16,655 nucleotides of DNA from DAIDKA01 sp049792815. Its GTDB lineage: Bacteria > Pseudomonadota > Gammaproteobacteria > Steroidobacterales > Steroidobacteraceae. Where the stretch lies: contig JBARBG010000071.1 in assembly GCA_049792815.1 (NCBI GenBank), positions 1-16,655 on the forward strand, in the 5' to 3' direction. The position numbers and the translations under genes are program-made. The first letter of the stretch is position 1; each line of letters starts with the position of its first letter. The notes under the pieces are model-generated. The model did no database searches. It had not been told where the DNA came from and saw only the letters and a program-made list of their open reading frames with translations. Below are positions 1 to 7,356 of the stretch, piece by piece.

Positions 1-130
1 GGCCGGCACCGGCGGCGGACGCGACGCCGGGCGGGGCGCGGCGCCGAAAGCCGAGAGCGGTGGCGGTGAATTCAGCGACGCGCCGGCCACCAGCACCGAG
101 CACGACTTCGACGACGACATTCCGTTCTAG
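1..130 (+). CDS. ssb: Single-stranded DNA-binding protein SSB, C-terminal end only
   Basis: Only the last 42 codons are in the window, read in the frame that starts at base 2 and ends at TAG 128-130. The visible part is a Gly/Ala-rich, low-complexity linker followed by the acidic tip DFDDDIPF. That tip is the hallmark of bacterial SSB: the flexible tail recruits replication and repair partners such as DNA polymerase III chi, RecQ, RecO and exonuclease I, while the OB-fold that binds ssDNA lies upstream, outside the window. The linker is typical of a GC-rich proteobacterium. The TAG stop shares the palindrome CTAG with the stop of the convergent gene on the minus strand. The call rests on the tip alone, but this tip is very specific. 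Confidence 0.9.
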   Translation, partial: AGTGGGRDAGRGAAPKAESGGGEFSDAPATSTEHDFDDDIPF

Positions 131-585
131 CGCAGCTCCAGCACCGCTGCGATCAGCGGCAGGTAGGTGCGCAGCGTCGGCAGGTCGGTGGCCAGCAGAA
201 TGCGCAGCCGATCGAACTCGACGTCATAAGCGGTGCTGACCGCCAGGGACTGACCGGGCGCCCGCGGTCCGTTGGCGCTGCCGATCAGCGAATTGGTCAT
301 GCGGCTGGCCAGCGCCGGCGTGACACCCTCCACGGTGAAGACACTGGATACCTGCACCCTTGCGCCGGGGGCGAGGATCCGGTCATCGTGACTTTCGACG
401 GGCCCGCCGGTGAAGGTCTCCAGATCGCTCAAGGCAATGCGGTACTGCTTGCCGATGCGCGTCGCCTTCAGGCGGCCGTCGCGGACATAGTTGCGCACGG
501 TGCGGACGTGAAGTTTCAGGATCTCGGCCACCTGCTCGACGCTGAGCAGGGTGGACGTGAGAGTGGGCGCTGTTGTGGCGGTCAT
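127..585 (-). CDS. Small excisionase/MerR-type helix-turn-helix DNA-binding protein
   Basis: A protein of 152 residues. Residues about 13-60 form an excisionase-type winged helix-turn-helix: LLSVEQVAEILKLHVRTV, then NYVRDGRLKATRIGKQYRI, the pattern of the HTH_17 (excisionase/MerR-like) family, which binds DNA. The remaining 90 residues resemble no domain I can name and may bind a ligand or partner. The start at 585 is preferred because TTAAGG lies six bases upstream; an in-frame ATG at 600 has no ribosome binding site. Frame extensions further upstream on this strand run antisense to miaB and are not coding. It converges on ssb, sharing the CTAG at 127-130, and is divergent from miaB. The dyad at 611-634, overlapping its candidate -10, suggests autoregulation (inference). 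No phage genes are nearby, so it is more likely a resident regulator than a true excisionase. Confidence 0.8.
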   Translation of the reverse strand: MTATTAPTLTSTLLSVEQVAEILKLHVRTVRNYVRDGRLKATRIGKQYRIALSDLETFTGGPVESHDDRILAPGARVQVSSVFTVEGVTPALASRMTNSLIGSANGPRAPGQSLAVSTAYDVEFDRLRILLATDLPTLRTYLPLIAAVLELR

Positions 586-610
586 GGCATGCCTTAACAT
601 TACGTAAACA

Positions 611-634
611 ACCCTATATTCTGCATTATAGGGT
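611..634. promoter_or_regulatory. 8+8 bp inverted repeat over divergent promoter elements
   Basis: The arms ACCCTATA (611-618) and TATAGGGT (627-634) are perfect inverse complements separated by eight bases. On the minus strand the dyad contains a perfect TATAAT (630-625), placed to drive the HTH gene, although no good -35 stands behind it. On the plus strand it contains TATATT (615-620), with TTAACA at 594-599 and a short 15-base spacer. A protein bound here could control both the HTH gene and miaB; the HTH protein itself is the obvious candidate (inference). Confidence 0.5.
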
Positions 635-713
635 AGTTTAGGGAAATATGCACGCGCGGGCTGTTCTGATGTCCCGATACGCAGTTTCACCACGCCGGCT
701 GGCCCCGGCACGG

Positions 714-719
714 TAAAAT
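714..719 (+). promoter_or_regulatory. Candidate -10 element for miaB
   Basis: TAAAAT, 5 of 6 matches to the sigma-70 -10 consensus, lies 28 bases before the miaB ATG. No convincing -35 is seen 16-18 bases upstream, so this is a weak call. Together with the dyad at 611-634 it is the only promoter-like element seen between the HTH gene and miaB. The rest of 634-747 holds nothing else I recognise. Confidence 0.3.
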
Positions 720-747
720 CGCATCTGTCGCAACGGTTTCCCAAGGT

Positions 748-2085
748 ATGCCCGGCCGCTATTTCATCAAGACGTTCGGTTGCCAGATGAACGAGTACGA
801 CTCCGCGCGCATGGCGGATGTCCTGCACAGCAGCGCCGGCCTGGTTCCCACCGACTCCGCGGCCGAGGCCGACGTTCTCATCATGAACACCTGCTCGGTG
901 CGCGAGAAAGCCGAGGACAAGGTGTATTCGCTGCTGGGCGAGTGGCGGGCGCTGAAGGCTGCGCGGCCTCATGTCGTCATCGGCGTGGGCGGCTGTGTCG
1001 CGAGCCAGGAGGCCGGAGCGATCGTCAAGCGCGCCCCATGCGTGGACCTGGTGTTCGGTCCGCAGACCCTGCACCGGCTGCCGCAGATGATTGCGCAGTT
1101 GCGCAGCACCGGGCGCAGCGTCGTCGATGTCAGTTTTCCGGCCATCGAGAAGTTTGATGAGCTGCCGCCGCCACGCGCCGAGGGGGCCGCGGCCTTCGTC
1201 TCCATCATGGAGGGCTGCAGCCGCTACTGCAGCTTCTGCATTGTTCCGTATACGCGAGGCGAGGAAATCAGCCGGCCATTTACCTCGGTGCTCGGCGAAG
1301 TGCGCGCGCTGGCCGATCAGGGCGTGAGCGAAGTGACGCTGCTGGGGCAGAACGTCAATGCCTACGCCGGACCGATGGACGATGGCGCGCAGGTGGATCT
1401 GGCGACGCTCATCCACCATGTCGCCGGCGTCCCTGGCATCGAACGCATCCGCTTCACGACTTCACACCCTGTGGAGTTCACCGACAGCCTCATAGAGGCG
1501 TACGCGAATGTTCCCAAGCTTGCCAACCACCTGCATTTACCGGTCCAGAGCGGATCGGATCGGGTGCTGGCGCTGATGAAGCGCGGGTATACGGCGCTGG
1601 AGTTCAAGGACCGAATTCGCAAATTGCGCGCCGTGCGGCCGGATATCAGCATATCCTCGGACTTCATCGTCGGCTTCCCGGGTGAGACCGAGCGCGACTT
1701 CGCCGCCACCCTCAAGCTGATAGGCGATGTCGGCTTTGATTCCTCGTACAGCTTCCTCTACAGCCGCCGCCCCGGCACTCCCGCCGCAGCCCTTCCTGAT
1801 GAGGTTGCCCCGGCTCTGAAGCAGCAGCGGCTCGAGCAGTTGCAGGCGCTGCTTGAATCCCAGGCGCGGCACATCAGCGAGCAGATGGTGGGCAGCGTGC
1901 AGCGCATACTGGTGGTGCGTGCCGCGCGCCGCGACGCGCGCGAACTCGCCGGGCGCACCGAAAACAACCGTTGGGTCAACTTTGCAGGTCCCGAATCGCT
2001 CATGAACCGTTTTGTCGATGTGACGATCACCGAAGCGCGCGCGCACACGCTGCGCGGCCGGCTCAAGGTACGCGATGCAGCGTGA
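748..2085 (+). CDS. miaB: tRNA-2-methylthio-N6-dimethylallyladenosine synthase MiaB
   Basis: A radical-SAM methylthiotransferase that converts i6A37 to ms2i6A37 in tRNAs reading UNN codons, stabilising codon-anticodon pairing. The 445 residues match the family's usual length. The N-terminal UPF0004 domain opens with FIKTFGCQMNEYDS and carries cluster ligands C12, C49 (NTCSVREKAEDKV) and C83. The radical-SAM core has C157, C161 and C164 (EGCSRYCSFCIVPYTRGEE), which bind the SAM-cleaving [4Fe-4S] cluster. A TRAM RNA-binding domain occupies about 378-442. The ATG matches the usual family N-terminus; AAGG stands only one base before it, so the ribosome binding site is poor. The gene is divergent from the HTH gene and overlaps the next gene, phoH/ybeZ, by 11 bases, which suggests coupled translation. 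Confidence 0.97.
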   Translation: MPGRYFIKTFGCQMNEYDSARMADVLHSSAGLVPTDSAAEADVLIMNTCSVREKAEDKVYSLLGEWRALKAARPHVVIGVGGCVASQEAGAIVKRAPCVDLVFGPQTLHRLPQMIAQLRSTGRSVVDVSFPAIEKFDELPPPRAEGAAAFVSIMEGCSRYCSFCIVPYTRGEEISRPFTSVLGEVRALADQGVSEVTLLGQNVNAYAGPMDDGAQVDLATLIHHVAGVPGIERIRFTTSHPVEFTDSLIEAYANVPKLANHLHLPVQSGSDRVLALMKRGYTALEFKDRIRKLRAVRPDISISSDFIVGFPGETERDFAATLKLIGDVGFDSSYSFLYSRRPGTPAAALPDEVAPALKQQRLEQLQALLESQARHISEQMVGSVQRILVVRAARRDARELAGRTENNRWVNFAGPESLMNRFVDVTITEARAHTLRGRLKVRDAA

Positions 2086-3022
2086 GTTTGAGCTCGAGCC
2101 GGCCGACAACGCGCGGCTGGCAAAGCTATGCGGTCCGCTGGATGAGAACCTGCGACTGGTCGAGGACCGTCTGCAGGTCGAGGTGCATCGGCGCGGGGAG
2201 TCGTTTCGCGTGGTGGGTGAACGTGCCTCTGAAGCCGAGGACACCCTGCGGGAGCTGTTCCGCATGTCCAAGGATGAGGAAGTGACGCCGCATCGCGTGC
2301 ATCTGACGCTGCACGAACGAACCAGCGATGCCGAGCATCCCGCGGGCGCAGCCGAGGACGACCCCTCCATCCGCGTGCAGCGCGGCGCCATCCGCGCGCG
2401 CGGCGGCCACCAGCGCGAATACCTCAGGCAGATCAAGGTCAGTGACCTGACTTTCGGTGTCGGTCCGGCCGGCACCGGCAAGACCTACCTGGCGGTGGCT
2501 TCGGCGGTGGAGGCTCTGCAGTCGGAACGTGTGCGCCGCCTGGTCCTGGTGCGGCCGGCGGTCGAAGCCGGGGAGCGGCTGGGATTCCTGCCGGGTGACC
2601 TGACGCAGAAGGTCGATCCGTATCTGCGACCCATGTACGACGCGCTGTATGAAATGCTCGGCTTTGACCGGGTCGCCCGCTTCATCGAGCGCAATGTGAT
2701 TGAAGTGGCGCCGCTCGCCTTCATGCGTGGCCGCTCGCTCAACGACTCGTTCATCATCCTCGATGAGGCCCAGAACACGACGCCCGAACAGATGAAGATG
2801 TTCCTGACGCGCATCGGCTTCGGCTCGCGCGCGGTGGTGACGGGGGATGTCACGCAGACCGACCTGCCGCACGGCAAACTCTCGGGCCTGCGCCACGCCC
2901 TGGGCGTGCTGAAGGGTGTGTCGGCCGTGTCCTTCACCTACTTCGATGCGCGCGACGTCGTGCGCCATCCGCTGGTCCAGCGCATCGTGCAGGCCTATGA
3001 AGCGCAAGGTGACGCGCAGTGA
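2075..3022 (+). CDS. ybeZ: PhoH-like ATPase YbeZ
   Basis: A PhoH-family P-loop NTPase of 315 residues. Known family members act with YbeY in rRNA maturation and ribosome quality control and may have RNA-directed activity. The N-terminal 100 residues are a KH-like region; Walker A is GPAGTGKT (130-137) and Walker B is FIILDEAQN (226-234), followed by TPEQMKMFLTRIG and the TGDVTQTDLP motif characteristic of PhoH. The start overlaps miaB by 11 bases, and the stop overlaps the ybeY GTG as GTGA. The order miaB-ybeZ-ybeY-ybeX-lnt is the classical proteobacterial operon, which supports the call. It is slightly shorter than E. coli YbeZ (about 346 residues), with the difference at the N-terminus. Confidence 0.95.
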   Translation: MQREFELEPADNARLAKLCGPLDENLRLVEDRLQVEVHRRGESFRVVGERASEAEDTLRELFRMSKDEEVTPHRVHLTLHERTSDAEHPAGAAEDDPSIRVQRGAIRARGGHQREYLRQIKVSDLTFGVGPAGTGKTYLAVASAVEALQSERVRRLVLVRPAVEAGERLGFLPGDLTQKVDPYLRPMYDALYEMLGFDRVARFIERNVIEVAPLAFMRGRSLNDSFIILDEAQNTTPEQMKMFLTRIGFGSRAVVTGDVTQTDLPHGKLSGLRHALGVLKGVSAVSFTYFDARDVVRHPLVQRIVQAYEAQGDAQ

Positions 3023-3507
3023 AGCCGCCGCCTGCGGCCGCCGCCCGCGCGCCGCTGCTGGTCGATGTGGTGCGCCAGGGCCGCGACTGGGCCCCCACCG
3101 CCGCCGAGATCCGCACCTGGGCCAGTGCCGCCCTGGGTCGCCGCGCCGCCGGCGCCGAGCTTGCCGTACGGGTCGTAAGGCCCGCCGAGAGCAAACGCCT
3201 GAATGCGCGCTACCGGGGTCGCGACAATCCGACCAATGTGCTGTCATTCCCGGTGCCCCAGCTGCCGCTAAGCGCAGGCAACGCACGACCGCTGGGGGAC
3301 CTGGTGATCTGCGCCAGGGTCGTGCGCGCGGAGGCCCGCCAGCAGCGCAAGGGCATCAGGGCCCACTGGGCGCACCTGGTGATTCACGGCGCCCTGCACC
3401 TTCTGGGCTATGACCACGACCGGGATGATGAGGCACGGCGCATGGAGCGCCGTGAGGTGGCAGTACTGAAACGCTTCGGCTTCTCCAACCCCTACCGGAG
3501 CCTCTAG
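3019..3507 (+). CDS. ybeY: Endoribonuclease YbeY (rRNA maturation factor)
   Basis: A zinc-dependent single-strand endoribonuclease needed for 16S rRNA 3'-end processing and 70S quality control. The product has 162 residues. The metal site is the family signature HGALHLLGYDH, with H123, H127 and H133 as ligands; NPTNVLSFP (70-78) and LGDLVIC (92-98) are further family motifs. The start is GTG at 3019, inside the GTGA overlap with ybeZ; no ATG gives a full N-terminus. The first 15 residues are Pro/Ala-rich and are probably disordered. It is expected to work with the preceding PhoH-like ATPase. The TAG stop lies in a CTAG and is followed at once by the GTG of corC. Confidence 0.96.
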   Translation: MKPPPAAAARAPLLVDVVRQGRDWAPTAAEIRTWASAALGRRAAGAELAVRVVRPAESKRLNARYRGRDNPTNVLSFPVPQLPLSAGNARPLGDLVICARVVRAEARQQRKGIRAHWAHLVIHGALHLLGYDHDRDDEARRMERREVAVLKRFGFSNPYRSL

Positions 3508-4374
3508 GTGGCAAAAGACAGCAACACGACGGGACGCTGGCTGCGCCGCATCACCCAGACGCTGGCCGGTGATACGCATGATCGCGAGGCCCTCATCGCC
3601 CGCATGCACGAGGCGCGTGAAAACGGCCTCATCGATGGTGAGGCGGTGGAGATGCTGCAGGGGGTCCTGGATGTGGCCGACCTGCAGGTGCGCGACATCA
3701 TGGTACCGCGCGCACAGATGGCGGTGGTGCGTCGCGAGGAGCCCGCGCCGGATCTGCTGGCGCGGGTCATTGACAGCGGACATTCGCGTTTTCCGGTGAT
3801 GGATGACGACCGCGATGACATCGTGGGCATACTGCTCGCCAAGGATCTGCTGCGCCTGACGGTGGCCGCCAAGCAGGAGCGCTTCGATATCCGTGAGTTC
3901 ATGCGCCCGGCGGTGTTCGTGCCGGAGTCCAAGCGGCTGAACATGCTGCTGAAGGAGTTCCGCCGCAACCGCAATCACATGGCAATCGTGGTCGATGAAT
4001 ACGGCGGGGTTTCCGGCCTCGTGACCATCGAGGATGTCATCGAACAGATCGTCGGTGACATCGACGACGAGTTTGACATCGAGGAGGACGACCAGAACAT
4101 CCGCAAGGAAGCCGAGCACCAGTACGCGGTGCGCGGCGTGACGCGGCTGGAAGAGTTCAATGACTACTTCGGCACCCACTTCCTGGATGAGGACTTCGAC
4201 ACCGTCGCGGGCCTGGTCATGAAGACCCTGGGCCGCCTGCCGCGACGCGGCGAGGCGGTAACTGTGGAGGGGCTCGAGCTGCGTGTGGTGCGCGTCGACC
4301 GGCGGCGCATCGATCAGCTGCGAGTGACCTGTCCGCGGGACCTGCCCACGCCACCGGCACCCGTGGCCGACTGA
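3508..4374 (+). CDS. corC: CorC/YbeX CBS-domain protein, HlyC/CorC family
   Basis: A soluble 288-residue protein of the CorC (YbeX) type, linked in enterobacteria to magnesium/cobalt efflux and recently to ribosome metabolism. The order is a charged N-terminal helix region (1-58), CBS domain 1 (about 62-120, starting VRDIMVPRAQM), CBS domain 2 (about 128-185, with VVDEYGGVSGLVTIEDVIEQ and IVGDIDDEFD) and the transporter-associated CorC_HlyC domain (about 203-275). Tandem CBS domains usually bind adenine nucleotides. There is no DUF21 membrane domain, which separates it from the larger HlyC-type relatives. The start is GTG at 3508, directly after the ybeY stop, with GGAG seven bases upstream. 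The stop TGA overlaps the lnt ATG by one base. Confidence 0.94.
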   Translation: MAKDSNTTGRWLRRITQTLAGDTHDREALIARMHEARENGLIDGEAVEMLQGVLDVADLQVRDIMVPRAQMAVVRREEPAPDLLARVIDSGHSRFPVMDDDRDDIVGILLAKDLLRLTVAAKQERFDIREFMRPAVFVPESKRLNMLLKEFRRNRNHMAIVVDEYGGVSGLVTIEDVIEQIVGDIDDEFDIEEDDQNIRKEAEHQYAVRGVTRLEEFNDYFGTHFLDEDFDTVAGLVMKTLGRLPRRGEAVTVEGLELRVVRVDRRRIDQLRVTCPRDLPTPPAPVAD

Positions 4375-5879
4375 TGCTGGCGGACCTGCGAGTCCGGCTG
4401 GCTCTCTCCGCCGCCGCCGGCGTGGCTTTGTCCACGGCCTTTGCGCCGCTGAGCCTGTGGCTGCTGGGGCTGCTGTCGCCGGCCTTGCTGATGGCCCTGT
4501 GGCAGGATGCGCGACCGCGGCATGCCGCGGCCCTGGGGTTCTGGTTCAGCTTCGGCACCTTCAGCAGCGGCACCTACTGGCTCTACATCAGCATCCATAC
4601 CATCGGCGCGGCGCCGGTCTGGGTGGCCTTCATCGCCATGGGCGGCCTGGTGTGCATTCTTTCCCTGTACGGCGCCGCGCTCGGCTGGGCCGTGGCCCGG
4701 TGGCTGCCGGCCACGGGCGCGCTGCGCTGGATGGCGGGGCTGCCGGCCGCGTGGCTGGTGGTGGAATGGTTCCGGGGCTGGTTTCTGACAGGCTTCCCCT
4801 GGCTGTCCCTGGGCTACTCGCAGACCGGCACCTGGATGGCCGGCATGGCGCCGGTACTCGGTGTCTATGGGGTTTCGGCGCTGCTGCTGCTGGGGGCGGG
4901 CGCGCTGGTGACGCTGTCGCGGGGCACCCGGCGCGAACAGGTGCTGGCGGGCTTGGTGCTGGTGCTGATCTGGGTGGTGCCGGGGGCGCTGCGCGGCATC
5001 GCCTGGACCCATCCCTCGGGTCCGGCGATCAGCGTGGCCATCGTTCAGGGCGACATTCCCGAGGACGTGAAGCTGCAGCGCGATAACGTCGACCTCGAGG
5101 CGGATACTTACCGCGACCTGACGCGCCAGGCCCTGGGCGCGCAGGTCATCTTCTGGCCGGAGGCGGTACTGCCGGACATCGTGCAGAACTTCGGCGACTA
5201 CATGCTGGAGCGCTATCACGAAGCGCATGCGCACCATTCCGCCATGGTGGTCGGCATGTTGCGCGAGAACAGCAAACACGAGAGCTTCAACTCCATCATG
5301 ACGCTGGCCGACAGCGTCGACTTCTACGACAAGATCCATCTGGTGCCCTTTGTCGAGGCCATTCCGGGGCCGGCATTTGCCCATAAGTGGCTGCAGCTGT
5401 TGGATCTTCCGTATGAGGGGTTCACCTATGGGCGCACGGACCAGCCGCCACTGTCGGCGGGCGGCCTGGTGTTGCTGCCTGCCGTTTGTTATGACGACGC
5501 GTACGGCAGCGACAACCTGCACATGCTGCGCACGGCCAATGCACTTGTGACCGTGACGAATGACGCCTGGTTTGGCCATTCGACGGCCCGTTATCAACAC
5601 CTGCAGATTGCGCAGATGCGTGCGATCGAGTCCGGCCGATACCTGGTGCGGGCGGCAAATGACGGCATTTCAGGGGTCATCGGGCCGGACGGCAGGGTAC
5701 TGGTCACGGCACCGGGCTGGGTGCCGACCGTGCTGCGCACTTCCGTAATTCCGATGCTGGGCCTGCCGCCTTATGCTCGGGTCGGAAACTGGTTGATAAT
5801 TTCCCTTGCTGCCACCACGCTGGCAGCGCTACTGGCCTGGGGGTATATCCGCCGGGACAGGCATAACCTTGGCCGCTAA
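4374..5879 (+). CDS. lnt: Apolipoprotein N-acyltransferase Lnt
   Basis: An inner-membrane enzyme that adds the third acyl chain to the N-terminal cysteine of diacylglyceryl apolipoproteins, so lipoproteins such as LptE can be sorted to the outer membrane. The 501 residues are of normal length. About six hydrophobic segments (from 8 to 205) precede a nitrilase-fold periplasmic domain (about 219-460), and a last TM lies near 472-490. The triad is E263 (FWPEAVLPD), K320 (YDKIHLVPFVE) and C372 (AVCYDDAYG); E328 matches the second conserved glutamate. The residue two after the cysteine is D374, where E. coli has glutamate (CYE). The ATG overlaps the corC stop (TGATG). A 16-base gap leads to the protease gene. 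Confidence 0.96.
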   Translation: MLADLRVRLALSAAAGVALSTAFAPLSLWLLGLLSPALLMALWQDARPRHAAALGFWFSFGTFSSGTYWLYISIHTIGAAPVWVAFIAMGGLVCILSLYGAALGWAVARWLPATGALRWMAGLPAAWLVVEWFRGWFLTGFPWLSLGYSQTGTWMAGMAPVLGVYGVSALLLLGAGALVTLSRGTRREQVLAGLVLVLIWVVPGALRGIAWTHPSGPAISVAIVQGDIPEDVKLQRDNVDLEADTYRDLTRQALGAQVIFWPEAVLPDIVQNFGDYMLERYHEAHAHHSAMVVGMLRENSKHESFNSIMTLADSVDFYDKIHLVPFVEAIPGPAFAHKWLQLLDLPYEGFTYGRTDQPPLSAGGLVLLPAVCYDDAYGSDNLHMLRTANALVTVTNDAWFGHSTARYQHLQIAQMRAIESGRYLVRAANDGISGVIGPDGRVLVTAPGWVPTVLRTSVIPMLGLPPYARVGNWLIISLAATTLAALLAWGYIRRDRHNLGR

Positions 5880-5895
5880 TGGTTCGGAGTCGTAC

Positions 5896-7350
5896 ATGAC
5901 CTTTTCACGGTCGGCCCATGGGGCAGTTTTCGCAGTAATCGCTTCGGTGACGTTGGGAATGATTTCGCAGGTGTCCTTGGCCCAGGGGGCGCCCCCACGT
6001 GCGGCCGAGCCGCTGCCCGCGGTCACGATGCCCGATTTCTCGGCACTGGTGGAACGCTATGGGCCGGCGGTGGTGAACGTGGAAGTGGTCGAGCGCCCGC
6101 AGGCCGCCCGCGGCGGTCCGGACTTGAACGATGACCCGCTCAATGATTTCTTCCGGCGCTTCGGCATACCCAACCAGGGTGGCGGCCAGCAGCGCAATTC
6201 GCCGCCCGCGCATGGCACGGGTTCGGGATTCATTGTCAGCCCGGATGGCTACATCCTGACCAATGCCCACGTGGTGTCTTCGGCCGAGACTGTGACCGTG
6301 CGCCTGACCGACCGGCGTGAGTACCAGGCCAAGGTCGTCGGCCAGGATGAGCGTACCGACGTCGCCGTCATCAAGATCGACGCCCAGAATCTGCCGGTGG
6401 TGAAGATCGGTGACCCGCGGCTGTTGAAGCCCGGTCAATGGGTGGTTGCCATCGGCTCGCCCTTCAACTTCGACAACTCCGCCACCGCGGGCATTGTCAG
6501 CGCCACCGCGCGCTCCCTGCCCAGTGACAATTATGTGCCCTTCATCCAGACCGACGTGGCGGTGAACCCCGGCAACTCCGGCGGCCCGCTGTTCAATACC
6601 CGTGGCGAGGTGGTCGGCATCAATTCGCAGATCTTCAGCCAGACCGGCAGCTACATGGGTCTGTCGTTCGCGATTCCCATCGACATCGCCGTCAATGTCG
6701 AGAACCAGATCATCAAGACCGGCCACGTGGTCCGTGGACGCATCGGCGTGGAAATCCAGGACGTAAACGCAGCGTTCGCCGAATCCTTCGGCTTGGGCAG
6801 GCCGCGCGGTGCGCTGGTGAGCCGGGTTGAGTCGGGTGGACCTGCGGAAAAAGCCGGCATCAAGCCCGGTGATGTCATTCTCGGTGTCAACGGCCAGATG
6901 ATCGATCACTACGGCGAGCTGTCGCTGATGATTTCCAACATGCATCCGGGCAGTGATGCGCGCCTGTCGGTGTGGCGCGGTGGCAAGGCCCAGGACATGT
7001 CGGTAAGGATCGCCCTGGTCAGCGATGAGGGCGAAAAGACCGCCGCCACCAAGGGCGCCGGCGCGGGGCCCGCCAGCGGCCAGGCCGAACGCCTGGGCCT
7101 GCGGGTGCACGTAATGACCGCCGATGAGCGCCAGCAGGCGCAGACCGATGGCACGCTGGTGGTCGAAAATGTCACAGGCCCCGCGGCCGCGGCGGGCGTG
7201 CAGGCCGGCGACATCATCCTCGGTATCAACGGCAAGGTGGTGCGCAGCACGACCGAGTTGGTGGCGGCATCCAAGACCGCCGGCAAGACGGTGGCGCTGC
7301 TGATTCAGCGCCAGGACCAGCAGATCTTCATGCCCCTGCGCCTGAACTGA
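5896..7350 (+). CDS. Do-type periplasmic serine endoprotease (DegP/MucD/HtrA family)
   Basis: A protease and chaperone of the cell envelope that degrades misfolded periplasmic and outer-membrane proteins. The 484 residues start with a signal peptide (hydrophobic 9-27, cleavage probably after SLA at 29). The trypsin-like domain holds the triad H125 (TNAHVV), D155 (RTDVAVIKI) and S228 (GNSGGPLFN). Two PDZ domains follow (about 283-372 and 400-480), with the motifs AEKAGIKPGDVILGVNG and AAAGVQAGDIILGINGK. Layout and the GNSGGPLF signature are closest to MucD/DegQ. The ATG at 5896 has GGAG six bases upstream; the open frame continues back into lnt, but that would bury the signal peptide. It lies between lnt and leuS, 6 bases before the latter. 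I leave the symbol open because degP, degQ and mucD cannot be told apart here. Confidence 0.95.
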   Translation: MTFSRSAHGAVFAVIASVTLGMISQVSLAQGAPPRAAEPLPAVTMPDFSALVERYGPAVVNVEVVERPQAARGGPDLNDDPLNDFFRRFGIPNQGGGQQRNSPPAHGTGSGFIVSPDGYILTNAHVVSSAETVTVRLTDRREYQAKVVGQDERTDVAVIKIDAQNLPVVKIGDPRLLKPGQWVVAIGSPFNFDNSATAGIVSATARSLPSDNYVPFIQTDVAVNPGNSGGPLFNTRGEVVGINSQIFSQTGSYMGLSFAIPIDIAVNVENQIIKTGHVVRGRIGVEIQDVNAAFAESFGLGRPRGALVSRVESGGPAEKAGIKPGDVILGVNGQMIDHYGELSLMISNMHPGSDARLSVWRGGKAQDMSVRIALVSDEGEKTAATKGAGAGPASGQAERLGLRVHVMTADERQQAQTDGTLVVENVTGPAAAAGVQAGDIILGINGKVVRSTTELVAASKTAGKTVALLIQRQDQQIFMPLRLN

Positions 7351-7356
7351 TCCGAC

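Noticed and set aside
127..585. The excisionase-like gene as a sign of an integrated phage or island.
   Set aside because: No integrase, att-like repeat, tRNA or phage gene is present nearby, and the flanking genes are core chromosomal genes.
586..1419. Upstream extension of the HTH gene frame on the minus strand to 1419.
   Set aside because: It is antisense to miaB. The HTH domain and the ribosome binding site place the start at 585.
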